Part shown: positions 1-8,745 of the stretch, piece after piece
Position numbering within the stretch: the stretch's first letter is position 1
Layout: every line of letters begins with the position of its first letter
Assembly: GCF_029837695.1 (NCBI RefSeq)
Contig: NZ_JAOEEA010000008.1
Coordinates: 1-64,000 of the forward strand
DNA: 64,000 nt
DNA from: Pseudomonas sp. GD04019
GTDB taxonomy: Bacteria; Pseudomonadota; Gammaproteobacteria; Pseudomonadales; Pseudomonadaceae
Reading direction: 5' to 3'
Translations under genes and position numbers: made by a program
The notes under the pieces: generated by a model
What the model was told of the DNA's origin: nothing
The model's input: only the letters and a program-made list of their open reading frames with translations
Database searches by the model: none

Positions 1-26
1 CCCCTCTCCCATGAATGGGAGAGGGG
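1..26. repeat. perfect 12-bp inverted repeat
   Basis: Bases 1-12 are the exact reverse complement of bases 15-26, separated by only two bases. The arms are C/T-rich on one side and G/A-rich on the other. It resembles dispersed hairpins common between Pseudomonas genes, and it lies at the window edge, so the gene it follows on the left cannot be seen. There is no T-run, so it is not an obvious terminator. Confidence 0.6.
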
Positions 27-67
27 AGCTAATCGAGCACTCTCTATGTGAACAGCATTACTGCCAC

Positions 68-116
68 GGCGGGGCTTTTCTTTGCCAATAAAAAAGCCCC
101 GCCAAGAGGCGGGGCC
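68..116 (-). terminator. rho-independent terminator downstream of aceF
   Basis: Bases 96-103 and 108-115 form a perfect 8-bp G+C stem with a 4-base loop. Read on the minus strand it is followed by a run of six T (the A-run at 90-95), the expected end of the aceEF transcript about 40 bases past the aceF stop. A third copy of the same stem half lies at 68-75 and can pair with 96-103, giving an alternative hairpin and possibly a terminator for transcripts arriving from the left. Confidence 0.8.
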
Positions 117-157
117 GAGGAGTGAGGCGTCGAGCCTCCAAAGCACAGCTTGGTTCG

Positions 158-1825
158 TTACAGCAGCAGGGTGCGGATATCTCCCAGCACGTCGCCCAGG
201 CGCTTGGTGAAGCGTGCGGCGGCGGCGCCGTTGATCACCCGGTGGTCGTAGGACAGCGACAGCGGCAGCATCAGGCGCGGCTGGAAGGCCTGGCCGTCCC
301 ACACCGGCTGCATTGCGGCCTTGCTCACCCCGAGGATCGCCACTTCCGGCGCGTTGACGATCGGCGTGAAGCCAGTGCCGCCGATATGGCCGAGGCTGGA
401 GATGGTGAAGCAGGCGCCCTGCATGGCGTCCGGCGACAGCTTCTTGGTGCGCGCCTTCTCCGCCAGCTCGGCGGCTTCGCCGGCCAGCTGCAGCAGGCTC
501 TTCTGGTCGACGTCGCGGATCACCGGGACCAGCAGGCCGTCCGGGGTGTCCACGGCGAAGCCGATGTGCACGTACTTCTTGCGGATCAGCGCCTTGCCGC
601 TTGGCGCCAGCGAACTGTTGAAGTCCGGCAGCTCCTTGAGCAGGTGGGCACAGGCCTTGAGCAGCAGCGGCAGCACGGTCAGCTTGACCCCGGCCTTCTC
701 CGCCACCGCCTTCTGCGCCACGCGGAAGGCTTCCAGTTCGGTAATGTCGGCGCTGTCGAACTGGGTCACGTGCGGCACGTTGAGCCAGCTGCGGTGCAGG
801 TTGGCGGCACCGACCTGCATCAGGCGGGTCATCGGCACTTCTTCCACCGGGCCGAACTTGCTGAAGTCCACTTCCGGAATCGGCGGGATGCCGGCACCGC
901 CGATGGCGCCGGGCGCCGGAGCGTTCTTGGCCTGTTGCAGCATGGCCTTGACGTAGTTCTGCACGTCCTCCTTGAGGATGCGACCTTTCGGGCCGCTGCC
1001 CGGCACGGCGGCCAGGTCGACGCCGAACTCGCGGGCGGTCATGCGCACGGCAGGACCGGCGTGGACCTTGCTGCCGTCACGTACCGGGGCGCTGACCGCA
1101 GCGGCAGCCGCGGACAGCGCGGCGATGGCGCCGACTTCGGCGGCCACCGCCGGCGCGGCGCCCGGCGGCGTGCTGTGCACGGCCGCTGGCGCAGGAGCAG
1201 TGGCGGCCGGAGCCGGTGCTGGTGCGGGCGCCGCGCCGGCAACCTTGAGCTTGAGAATCAGATCGCCGGTGCCGACTTCGGCGTCCAGCTTGACCAGCAC
1301 TTCCTCCACCACGCCGGCGGCCGGCGAGGGGATCTCCATGCTGGCCTTGTCCGACTCCAGGGTGATCAGCGACTGGTCGGCGGTGATGCTGTCGCCAGCC
1401 TTGACCATGACCTCGATGACCTTGACCTTGCCGCTGGTGCCGATGTCCGGCACATGCACGTCCTGCACGCTCTCGCTGGCGGCCGCAGCCGCGCTCGGCT
1501 GGGGCGCCGGTGCGCTGGGCGCCTCGGCCTCGTCGACGGCCTGGGTCGGTTTGCTCGGTACCGGAGCCGCGGCGGGCTCGGCGGCCGAGGTGGCGCCCTC
1601 GACCTCCAGCTCCAGCAGCTCGTCGCCGGTCTTCAGCTTGTCGCCCAGCTTGACCTTCAGGCTCTTGATCACGCCGGCCTTGGGCGAGGGCACCTCCATG
1701 GAAGCCTTGTCGGATTCCAGGGTCAGGATGCTCTGCTCGGCCTCGACGCGATCGCCGACCTTGACCAGCAGTTCGATTACTTCACCTTCGCCGCCGATAT
1801 CGGGTACGCGTATCAACTCGCTCAC
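158..1825 (-). CDS. aceF: dihydrolipoamide acetyltransferase, E2 of pyruvate dehydrogenase
   Basis: Cytoplasmic core enzyme of the pyruvate dehydrogenase complex; it moves the acetyl group from E1 to CoA on swinging lipoyl arms. Two lipoyl domains are visible (residues about 3-75 and 120-192), each with the lipoylation site ESDKASM, then Ala/Pro-rich linkers, a peripheral subunit-binding domain around 255-290 and the catalytic acetyltransferase domain ending in SYDHRVING near residue 525, which carries the active-site His. The start is GTG at 1823-1825 (VSELIRVPDIG), which begins exactly at the first lipoyl domain; a longer reading extends upstream inside aceE and is not credible. Length 555 residues, normal for a two-lipoyl Pseudomonas E2. 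It begins 11 bases after aceE and is surely co-transcribed with it. Confidence 0.96.
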   Translation of the reverse strand: MSELIRVPDIGGEGEVIELLVKVGDRVEAEQSILTLESDKASMEVPSPKAGVIKSLKVKLGDKLKTGDELLELEVEGATSAAEPAAAPVPSKPTQAVDEAEAPSAPAPQPSAAAAASESVQDVHVPDIGTSGKVKVIEVMVKAGDSITADQSLITLESDKASMEIPSPAAGVVEEVLVKLDAEVGTGDLILKLKVAGAAPAPAPAPAATAPAPAAVHSTPPGAAPAVAAEVGAIAALSAAAAAVSAPVRDGSKVHAGPAVRMTAREFGVDLAAVPGSGPKGRILKEDVQNYVKAMLQQAKNAPAPGAIGGAGIPPIPEVDFSKFGPVEEVPMTRLMQVGAANLHRSWLNVPHVTQFDSADITELEAFRVAQKAVAEKAGVKLTVLPLLLKACAHLLKELPDFNSSLAPSGKALIRKKYVHIGFAVDTPDGLLVPVIRDVDQKSLLQLAGEAAELAEKARTKKLSPDAMQGACFTISSLGHIGGTGFTPIVNAPEVAILGVSKAAMQPVWDGQAFQPRLMLPLSLSYDHRVINGAAAARFTKRLGDVLGDIRTLLL

Positions 1826-1836
1826 AATGCGTCTCC

Positions 1837-4482
1837 TCAGCAGTCCAGGGGGTTGGCTTTTTCGGGGTCGATGCCGAACCTGGCGATGGCATCGGCCAGC
1901 ACCTTGGCTTCGATCTCGCCACGGTCGACCAGCGCCTCCAGCGCGGCCAGCACCACCCAATAGCGGTCCACCTCGAAGAAGTGGCGCAGTTTCTTGCGGC
2001 TGTCGCTGCGGCCGAAGCCGTCGGTGCCGAGCACCTTGTACTCCTTGCTGGGCACCCACTGGCGCACCTGCTCGGCGAACAGCTTCATGTAGTCGGTGCT
2101 GGCGACCACCGGGCCCTTACGGCCGGTGAGGCATTCCTGGATGAACGCCTGCCTGGGCTTCTGCCCCGGGTGCAGACGGTTCCAGCGCTCCACGGCCAGG
2201 CCGTTGCGGCGCAGTTCATTGAAGCTGGTGACGCTCCACACGTCCGAGCCGATGTTGAATTGCTCGCGCAGAATCTTCGCCGCCTCGCGCACTTCGCGCA
2301 GGATGGTGCCGCTGCCCAGCAGCTGCACATGGTGGGCGGCTTCCTTCTTGTCCTCTTCGAGCAGGTACATGCCCTTGATGATGCCGTCCTCGGTGCCGGC
2401 CGGCAGGGCCGGCTGCTGGTAGGACTCGTTCATCACGGTGATGTAGTAGAAGACGTTCTGCTGCTGCTCGATCATCTCCTTGATGCCGTGGCGAATGATC
2501 ACCGCCAGCTCGTAGCCGTAGGTGGGATCGTAGGTGCGGCAGTTGGGGATGGTCGCGGCCATGATGTGGCTGTGGCCGTCCTCGTGCTGCAGGCCTTCGC
2601 CGTTGAGCGTGGTGCGGCCGGCGGTGCCGCCGATCAGGAAGCCACGGGCACGGCTGTCGCCGGCGGCCCAGGCCAGGTCGCCGATGCGTTGGAAGCCGAA
2701 CATCGAGTAGAAGATGTAGAACGGCAGCATCGGCTGGTTGTGCGTGGAGTACGAAGTACCGGCGGCGATCCAGCTGGACATGGCGCCGGCCTCGTTGATG
2801 CCTTCCTCGAGGATCTGGCCCTTCTTGTCCTCGCGATAGAACATCACCTGGTCCTTGTCGACCGGCTCGTAGAGCTGGCCGACCGAGGAGTAGATGCCGA
2901 GCTGACGGAACATGCCTTCCATGCCGAAGGTACGCGCCTCGTCCGGCACGATGGGCACGATGCGCGCGCCCAGGTCCTTGTCCTTGACCAGCTGCGAGAG
3001 GATGCGCACGAAGGCCATGGTGGTGGAGATGTCGCGGTCGCCGGTGCCGTCGAGGATGGCCTTGAGGGTCTCCAGCGGAGGAGTCGGAATGCTGAAGCTC
3101 TGGTTGCGGCGCTGTGGCACGAAGCCACCCAGCGCGGCGCGGCGCTCGTGCAGGTACTTGTATTCCGGGCTGCCCGGCTCGGCGGTGACGAAGGGCAGGT
3201 TCTCCAGCTGGTCGTCCTTGACCGGGATGTCGAAGCGGTCGCGGAATTTCTTCAGGCTGTCGATATCGACCTTCTTGGTGTTGTGCGCGGTGTTCTTCGC
3301 CTCGCCCGCGCCGGTGCCGTAGCCCTTGATGGTCTTGGCCAGCACCACGGTCGGCTGGCCCTTGTGATTCACCGCCTGGTGGTACGCCGCGTACATCTTG
3401 TAGGGGTCGTGGCCGCCGCGGTTGAGGTTCCAGATTTCCTGGTCGGAGAGGTCCTTGACCATCTCCTTCAGCTCCGGGCTGTTGAAGAAGTGCTCGCGCA
3501 CGTAGGCCCCGTCCTTGGCTTTGTAGTTCTGGTACTCGCCGTCGATCACTTCGTCCATGCGGCGTTGCAGGATGCCGTCGACGTCCTTGGCCAGCAGCGG
3601 GTCCCAGAAGCGGCCCCAGATGACCTTGTTGACGTTCCACTCGGCGCCACGGAACACGCCTTCCAGTTCCTGGATGATCTTGCCGTTGCCGCGCACCGGG
3701 CCGTCCAGGCGCTGCAGGTTGCAGTTGATCACGAAGATCAGGTTGTCCAGCTTCTCGCGGCCGGCCAGGGAGATGGCGCCGAGGGATTCCGGCTCGTCGC
3801 ACTCGCCGTCGCCCATGAAGCACCACACTTTTTGCTTGCCAGCAGGGATATAGCCGCGGCTTTCCAGGTACTTCATGAAGCGTGCCTGGTAGATCGCCTG
3901 GATCGGGCCGAGGCCCATGGACACGGTGGGGAACTGCCAGAAGTCCGGCATCAGCCAGGGGTGCGGGTAGGAAGACAGGCCCTTGCCGTCCACTTCCTGG
4001 CGGAAGTTGTTCATCTGCTCTTCGCTGATGCGCCCTTCGAGGAAGGCGCGGGCGTAGATGCCGGGGGAGGCGTGGCCCTGATAGAAGATCAGGTCGCCGC
4101 CGTGCTCCTCGGTGGGGGCCTGGAAGAAGTAGTTGAAGCCGATGTCGTAGAGGGTCGCGCTGGAGGCGAAGCTGGAGATATGACCGCCCAGGTCCGGGTC
4201 TTTCAGGTTGGTGCGCATCACCATGGCCAGGGCATTCCAGCGCACCAGGGAGCGGATGCGGCGCTCCATGAACAGGTCGCCGGGCATGCGTGCCTCGTGG
4301 CCGACCGGGATGCTGTTGCGGTAGGGCGTGGTGATGGCGTAGGGCAGCTGGGTGCCGCTGCGGGTGGCCAGCTCGCCCATGCGGGTCAGCAGGTAGTGGG
4401 CGCGGTCTTCACCTTCTTTGTCGAGGACGGACTCGAGGGCATCCAGCCATTCCTGGGTTTCGACGGGATCGAGGTCTTGCAT
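1837..4482 (-). CDS. aceE: pyruvate dehydrogenase E1 component, homodimeric type
   Basis: Thiamine-diphosphate enzyme that decarboxylates pyruvate and reductively acetylates the lipoyl domains of AceF. At 881 residues it is the single-chain E1 of gamma-proteobacteria. The ThDP/Mg motif is clear around residues 224-258 (GDGECDEPES followed by the NCNLQ end of the motif). The N-terminus MQDLDPVETQEW matches the family and needs no adjustment. It is the first gene of the aceEF operon; the 241-base gap to divergent glnE contains two matching palindromes that look like operators for a GntR/FadR-type repressor, so pyruvate-responsive control is likely but inferred. Confidence 0.97.
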   Translation of the reverse strand: MQDLDPVETQEWLDALESVLDKEGEDRAHYLLTRMGELATRSGTQLPYAITTPYRNSIPVGHEARMPGDLFMERRIRSLVRWNALAMVMRTNLKDPDLGGHISSFASSATLYDIGFNYFFQAPTEEHGGDLIFYQGHASPGIYARAFLEGRISEEQMNNFRQEVDGKGLSSYPHPWLMPDFWQFPTVSMGLGPIQAIYQARFMKYLESRGYIPAGKQKVWCFMGDGECDEPESLGAISLAGREKLDNLIFVINCNLQRLDGPVRGNGKIIQELEGVFRGAEWNVNKVIWGRFWDPLLAKDVDGILQRRMDEVIDGEYQNYKAKDGAYVREHFFNSPELKEMVKDLSDQEIWNLNRGGHDPYKMYAAYHQAVNHKGQPTVVLAKTIKGYGTGAGEAKNTAHNTKKVDIDSLKKFRDRFDIPVKDDQLENLPFVTAEPGSPEYKYLHERRAALGGFVPQRRNQSFSIPTPPLETLKAILDGTGDRDISTTMAFVRILSQLVKDKDLGARIVPIVPDEARTFGMEGMFRQLGIYSSVGQLYEPVDKDQVMFYREDKKGQILEEGINEAGAMSSWIAAGTSYSTHNQPMLPFYIFYSMFGFQRIGDLAWAAGDSRARGFLIGGTAGRTTLNGEGLQHEDGHSHIMAATIPNCRTYDPTYGYELAVIIRHGIKEMIEQQQNVFYYITVMNESYQQPALPAGTEDGIIKGMYLLEEDKKEAAHHVQLLGSGTILREVREAAKILREQFNIGSDVWSVTSFNELRRNGLAVERWNRLHPGQKPRQAFIQECLTGRKGPVVASTDYMKLFAEQVRQWVPSKEYKVLGTDGFGRSDSRKKLRHFFEVDRYWVVLAALEALVDRGEIEAKVLADAIARFGIDPEKANPLDC

Positions 4483-4591
4483 GGCTTGCTCCAGGGCGGA
4501 AAGGCTTCCAGAATCGGAGGCCTGGGCTCGTGCACGCTTTTTGGGCGGGCTACGGGAAGTCGTTATCGACCAGGGCGTTCATGGTCGTTTT

Positions 4592-4606
4592 TGTAGTTTT
4601 ACTACA
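4592..4606. promoter_or_regulatory. palindromic operator 1, aceE-glnE gap
   Basis: The sequence is TGTAGT-TTT-ACTACA, a perfect 6+6 palindrome around three bases. The GT/AC half-sites fit operators of the FadR branch of GntR repressors (PdhR/LldR type). It lies 110 bases upstream of aceE. Confidence 0.6.
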
Positions 4607-4643
4607 TTTCGATGGCGCCTGTGGAGTCCGGGACACATTCTTT

Positions 4644-4658
4644 AGTAGTAAAACTACA
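4644..4658. promoter_or_regulatory. palindromic operator 2, aceE-glnE gap
   Basis: The core GTAGT-AAA-ACTAC (4645-4657) is the same palindrome as the one centred at 4599, in the opposite orientation. The two centres are 52 bases apart, about five helical turns, so dimers bound at both sites would face the same side of the DNA. Confidence 0.6.
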
Positions 4659-4723
4659 GTTTCAGGAAGGGCAGTGGCGCCTGGGATAGATCGGGTCTGA
4701 CTGCCCGCCCCCAAGGATAGACC

Positions 4724-7627
4724 ATGAGTTTGCCGCCACTGGCTGCCCTGCCGACCACCCTGTTGCCCCACGCCGAACGCGCTGCCGCGCTGCTGCCATC
4801 CGACTGGTCGGGCGAGCGCGCGGAGGCGCTGCGGCGGGTCTGCGCGCTCAGCGATTTCGTTCATGAACAGGCCGTGCGTGCTCCCGAGCTACTGGCCGAG
4901 TTGGGCGCCAGCGGCGAGCTGGAGCGGCGTCTGCAGGGCGGCGAGTTGCGCGCCCAGTTGCAGGCCGCGCTGGCCGACTGTGCCGACGAGGACGAGCTGG
5001 GCCGGCGCCTGCGGCGCTTCCGCAACCGCCAACAGGTGCGCATCATCTGGCGCGACCTGACCCGCCAGGCCGACCTGGCCGAGACCTGCCGCGACCTCTC
5101 CGACCTGGCCGATGCCAGCATCGATGGCGCCTACCAGTGGCTGTTCCCGCGCCATTGCGAGCAGTTCGGCACGCCGATCGGTCGGCGCTCCGGCGAGGTG
5201 CAGCACATGGTCATCCTCGGCATGGGCAAGCTCGGCGCCCACGAACTCAACCTGTCCTCGGACATCGACCTGATCTTCGGCTACCCGGAAGGCGGCGAGA
5301 CAGAGGGCGTGAAGCGCTCGCTGGACAACCAGGAGTTCTTTATCCGCCTCGGCCAGAGAGTGATAAAAGCGCTGGACGCGATCACCGTCGAGGGCTTCGT
5401 GTTCCGCGTCGACATGCGCCTGCGACCGTATGGCTCGGCCGGCGCGCTGGTGCTCAGCTTTAACGCCCTGGAACAGTATTACCAGGACCAGGGCCGCGAC
5501 TGGGAGCGCTACGCGATGATCAAGGCGCGGGTGGTCGGCGGCGACCAGGCCGCCGGCAAGCAGCTGCTGGAGATGCTGCGACCCTTCGTCTATCGCCGCT
5601 ACCTAGACTTCTCCGCCATCGAGGCGCTGCGTTCCATGAAGCAGCTGATCCAGCAGGAAGTGCGGCGCAAGGGCATGAGCGACAACGTCAAGCTCGGCTC
5701 CGGCGGCATCCGCGAGGTCGAGTTCATCGCCCAGGCCTTCCAGCTGATCCACGGCGGTCGCGACCTCAGCCTGCAGCAGCGGCCGCTGCTCAAGGTGCTG
5801 GCGACCCTGGAGGGGCAGGGCTATCTGCCGCCGCCGATCATCGCCGAGATGAAGGAAGGCTACGAATTCCTGCGCTACACCGAGCATGCCCTGCAGGCCA
5901 TCGGCGACCGCCAGACGCAGATGCTGCCGGATAACGACATCGACCGCGCGCGGGTGGCCTGCATCATGGGCTGCGAGTCCTGGGCGCAGTTCATGGAGCA
6001 CCTGGCGCAGTGGCGCGGGCGCATCGAGTGGCACTTCCGCCAGGTCATCGCCGACCCGGACGAGGACGAGGGTGGCGAGGTCGAGACCTGCGTCGGCGGC
6101 GAGTGGCTGCCACTGTGGGAAGAGGCGCTGGACGAGGAAATGGCCGGCCGCCAGTTGGCCGAGGCCGGCTTCAAGGAACCCGCCGCCGCGCTCAAGCGCC
6201 TGATCGACCTGCGCAGCGGCAGCCAGGTGCGCACCATGCAGCGCCTCGGGCGCGAGCGCCTGGATGCCTTTATCCCGCGCCTGCTGGCGCAGACCGTGGA
6301 ACACGCCAACCCGGACCTGGTGCTGGAGCGCGTGCTACCGCTGATCGAGGCGGTGGCGCGGCGCTCCGCCTACCTGGTGCTGCTCACCGAGAACCCCCTG
6401 GCGCTCAAGCGCCTGCTGACCCTGTGCGCGGCGAGCCCGTGGATCGCCGAACAGATCACTCGCTTCCCGCTGCTGCTCGACGAGCTGCTCAACGAGGGTC
6501 GTCTGTTCAAGCCGCCGCTGGCGCCGGAACTGGCCGCCGAGCTGCGCGAGCGGCTGACGCGGATTCCCGAGGACGACCTGGAGCAGCAGATGGAGGCCCT
6601 GCGCCACTTCAAGCTGGCCCACGGCCTGCGGGTGGCCGCCTCGGAGATCGCCGGCACATTGCCGCTGATGAAGGTCAGCGACTACCTGACTTGGCTGGCC
6701 GAGGCCATCCTCGACCAGGTGCTGGCCCTGGCCTGGCGCCAGACCGTGGCCAAGTACGGCAACCCGCGCCGCGCCGACGGCAGCCTGTGCGACCCGGACT
6801 TCATCATCGTCGGCTACGGCAAGGTCGGTGGCCTGGAATTCGGCCACGGTTCTGACCTGGACCTGGTGTTCATCCACGACGGCGATTCCCAGGCCGAGAC
6901 CGACGGCGCCAAGCCCATCGATGGCGCGCAGTTCTTCGCCCGCCTGGGCCAGCGCATCATTCACCTGCTGACCACCCAGACCACCTCCGGCCAGCTGTAT
7001 GACGTCGATATGCGCCTGCGCCCTTCGGGTGCCGCGGGCCTGCTGGTCAGTTCCCTCGGCGCCTTCCAGCGCTACCAGGAAAGCGAGGCCTGGACCTGGG
7101 AGCACCAGGCGCTGGTGCGCGCTCGCGTGCTGGTCGGTTGCGCGCGGGTCGGTGCGGCCTTCGAGCGAGTGCGCGCCGAGGTGCTCGGCCGCGAGCGCGA
7201 CCTGCCCAAGCTGCAGGCCGAAGTCAGCGAGATGCGCGCCAAGATGCGCGACAACCTGGGCACCCGGGAAACCGCCGCCGGCACCGCGGAAAATGCCTTC
7301 GAGGCGGCGTCTTCCTTCGATCTGAAGCAGGACGCCGGTGGTATCGTCGATATCGAATTTATGGTGCAATACGCGGCCCTGGCGTGGTCGCGGCAGCACC
7401 CCGAGCTGCACCGCTACACCGACAACATCCGCATTCTCGATGGCCTGCGTGACGTGGGATTGCTGCCCGCCGCAGACGTCGAACTGTTGCAGGAGGCCTA
7501 CAAGGCCTACCGCTCCGCCGCCCACCGGCAGGCGTTGCAGAAACAGCCGGGCAAGGTCGGCGGTGACCAGTTCGCCGCCGAGCGCCGCAGCGTGATGCGC
7601 CTGTGGCGCGAGCTGGGCCTGAGCTGA
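4724..7627 (+). CDS. glnE: bifunctional glutamine synthetase adenylyltransferase/adenylyl-removing enzyme
   Basis: Adds AMP to glutamine synthetase to switch it off, or removes it, under control of the PII protein and glutamine. The two nucleotidyltransferase domains that define GlnE are both intact: the deadenylylase motif near residues 166-185 (GKLGAHELNLSSDIDLIF) and the adenylylase motif near 697-716 (GYGKVGGLEFGHGSDLDLVF), joined by the regulatory helical region. Length 967 residues, close to the usual 950-980. ATG at 4724 follows an AAGGA box at 4713. It is divergent from aceE and followed 40 bases later by ilvE, the order seen in P. aeruginosa. Confidence 0.97.
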   Translation: MSLPPLAALPTTLLPHAERAAALLPSDWSGERAEALRRVCALSDFVHEQAVRAPELLAELGASGELERRLQGGELRAQLQAALADCADEDELGRRLRRFRNRQQVRIIWRDLTRQADLAETCRDLSDLADASIDGAYQWLFPRHCEQFGTPIGRRSGEVQHMVILGMGKLGAHELNLSSDIDLIFGYPEGGETEGVKRSLDNQEFFIRLGQRVIKALDAITVEGFVFRVDMRLRPYGSAGALVLSFNALEQYYQDQGRDWERYAMIKARVVGGDQAAGKQLLEMLRPFVYRRYLDFSAIEALRSMKQLIQQEVRRKGMSDNVKLGSGGIREVEFIAQAFQLIHGGRDLSLQQRPLLKVLATLEGQGYLPPPIIAEMKEGYEFLRYTEHALQAIGDRQTQMLPDNDIDRARVACIMGCESWAQFMEHLAQWRGRIEWHFRQVIADPDEDEGGEVETCVGGEWLPLWEEALDEEMAGRQLAEAGFKEPAAALKRLIDLRSGSQVRTMQRLGRERLDAFIPRLLAQTVEHANPDLVLERVLPLIEAVARRSAYLVLLTENPLALKRLLTLCAASPWIAEQITRFPLLLDELLNEGRLFKPPLAPELAAELRERLTRIPEDDLEQQMEALRHFKLAHGLRVAASEIAGTLPLMKVSDYLTWLAEAILDQVLALAWRQTVAKYGNPRRADGSLCDPDFIIVGYGKVGGLEFGHGSDLDLVFIHDGDSQAETDGAKPIDGAQFFARLGQRIIHLLTTQTTSGQLYDVDMRLRPSGAAGLLVSSLGAFQRYQESEAWTWEHQALVRARVLVGCARVGAAFERVRAEVLGRERDLPKLQAEVSEMRAKMRDNLGTRETAAGTAENAFEAASSFDLKQDAGGIVDIEFMVQYAALAWSRQHPELHRYTDNIRILDGLRDVGLLPAADVELLQEAYKAYRSAAHRQALQKQPGKVGGDQFAAERRSVMRLWRELGLS

Positions 7628-7667
7628 CCGACGATTTGAACGAGACGAACACTGAGGAGTGGCAACG

Positions 7668-8591
7668 ATGTCGATGGCCGACCGCGATGGCGTGATCTGG
7701 TATGACGGCGAACTGGTGCAGTGGCGCGAAGCGACCACCCACGTGCTGACCCACACCCTGCACTACGGCATGGGCGTGTTCGAGGGCGTACGCGCCTACA
7801 ACACCCCGCAGGGCACCGCCATCTTCCGCCTGCAGGCGCACACCGACCGCCTGTTCGACTCGGCCCACATCATGGGCATGAAGATCCCCTTCACCAAGGA
7901 GGAGATCAACGAAGCCACCCGCGCCGCCGTGCGCGAGAACAACCTGGAAACTGCCTACATCCGCCCGATGGTGTTCTACGGCAGCGAGGCCATGGGCCTG
8001 CGCGCTACCGGCCTGAAGGTGCACGTGATCGTCGGCGCCTGGCACTGGGGCGCCTACATGGGCGACGAGGCGCTGCAGAAGGGCATCAAGGTGCGCACCA
8101 GCTCCTTCACCCGTCACCACGTCAACATCTCCATGACCCGCGCCAAGGCCAACGGCAACTACATCAACTCGATGCTGGCCCTGCAGGAAGCCATTTCCGG
8201 CGGCGCCGACGAGGCCATGCTGCTGGATACCGAAGGCTACGTGGCCGAGGGTTCGGGCGAGAACATCTTCCTGGTCAAGAACGGCGTGGTGTACACCCCG
8301 GAAGTGACCTCCTGCCTGAACGGCATCACCCGCGCCACCGTGCTCACCCTGGCCAAGGAACTGGGCATCGAGGTGGTGGAGAAGCGCATCACCCGCGACG
8401 AGGTGTACATCGCCGACGAAGCCTTCTTCACCGGCACCGCCGCGGAAGTCACGCCGATCCGCGAAGTGGATGGCCGCCAGATCGGTATCGGCAGCCGCGG
8501 TCCGGTGACCGAGAAACTGCAGAAGGCCTACTTCGATCTGGTCACCGGCCAGACCAGCGCCCATGCCGAGTGGCGCACACTGGTCAAGTAA
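7668..8591 (+). CDS. ilvE: branched-chain amino acid aminotransferase
   Basis: PLP-dependent class IV aminotransferase that makes or breaks down valine, leucine and isoleucine using glutamate/2-oxoglutarate. The N-terminus MSMADRDGVIWYDGE, the segment HYGMGVFEGVRAY and the PLP lysine in TRAKANGNYIN are diagnostic. The ATG at 7668 is preferred over an upstream in-frame GTG at 7659 because the latter overlaps the Shine-Dalgarno sequence (GAGGAG, 7654-7659). Length 307 residues, typical. It is followed by two hairpins before the LPS core operon. Confidence 0.96.
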   Translation: MSMADRDGVIWYDGELVQWREATTHVLTHTLHYGMGVFEGVRAYNTPQGTAIFRLQAHTDRLFDSAHIMGMKIPFTKEEINEATRAAVRENNLETAYIRPMVFYGSEAMGLRATGLKVHVIVGAWHWGAYMGDEALQKGIKVRTSSFTRHHVNISMTRAKANGNYINSMLALQEAISGGADEAMLLDTEGYVAEGSGENIFLVKNGVVYTPEVTSCLNGITRATVLTLAKELGIEVVEKRITRDEVYIADEAFFTGTAAEVTPIREVDGRQIGIGSRGPVTEKLQKAYFDLVTGQTSAHAEWRTLVK

Positions 8592-8608
8592 GGCCCAGAC
8601 ATTGAATG

Positions 8609-8641
8609 ATCGTGACCAGAACCTTATGTATTGGTCACGAT
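8609..8641. repeat. 10-bp perfect inverted repeat after ilvE
   Basis: ATCGTGACCA at 8609-8618 is repeated in reverse complement at 8632-8641, with 13 bases between. No T-run follows, so it is either a weak terminator for ilvE or a protein-binding palindrome upstream of waaF. Confidence 0.5.
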
Positions 8642-8706
8642 TGCCCCGTTCCGGGCTGCCGTGGTTCGCTCGGGGCATGTGAAACAGAGATAACAGGGTA
8701 GTGACT

Positions 8707-8726
8707 GGGGAGGCGTTAGCCTCCCC
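8707..8726 (+). terminator. GC hairpin in waaF leader
   Basis: GGGGAGGC (8707-8714) and GCCTCCCC (8719-8726) form a perfect 8-bp stem with a GTTA loop, ending 19 bases before the waaF start. There is no following T-run. It could be a leader stem, an RNA-stabilising structure or a weak terminator. Confidence 0.35.
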
Positions 8727-8745
8727 GCTCATTTCCGGAGTCGTG

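Noticed and set aside
1981..4596. A plus-strand open frame of about 870 codons antisense to aceE.
   Set aside because: It mirrors the third-position G+C bias of aceE; it has no family motifs, while the minus strand is clearly pyruvate dehydrogenase E1.
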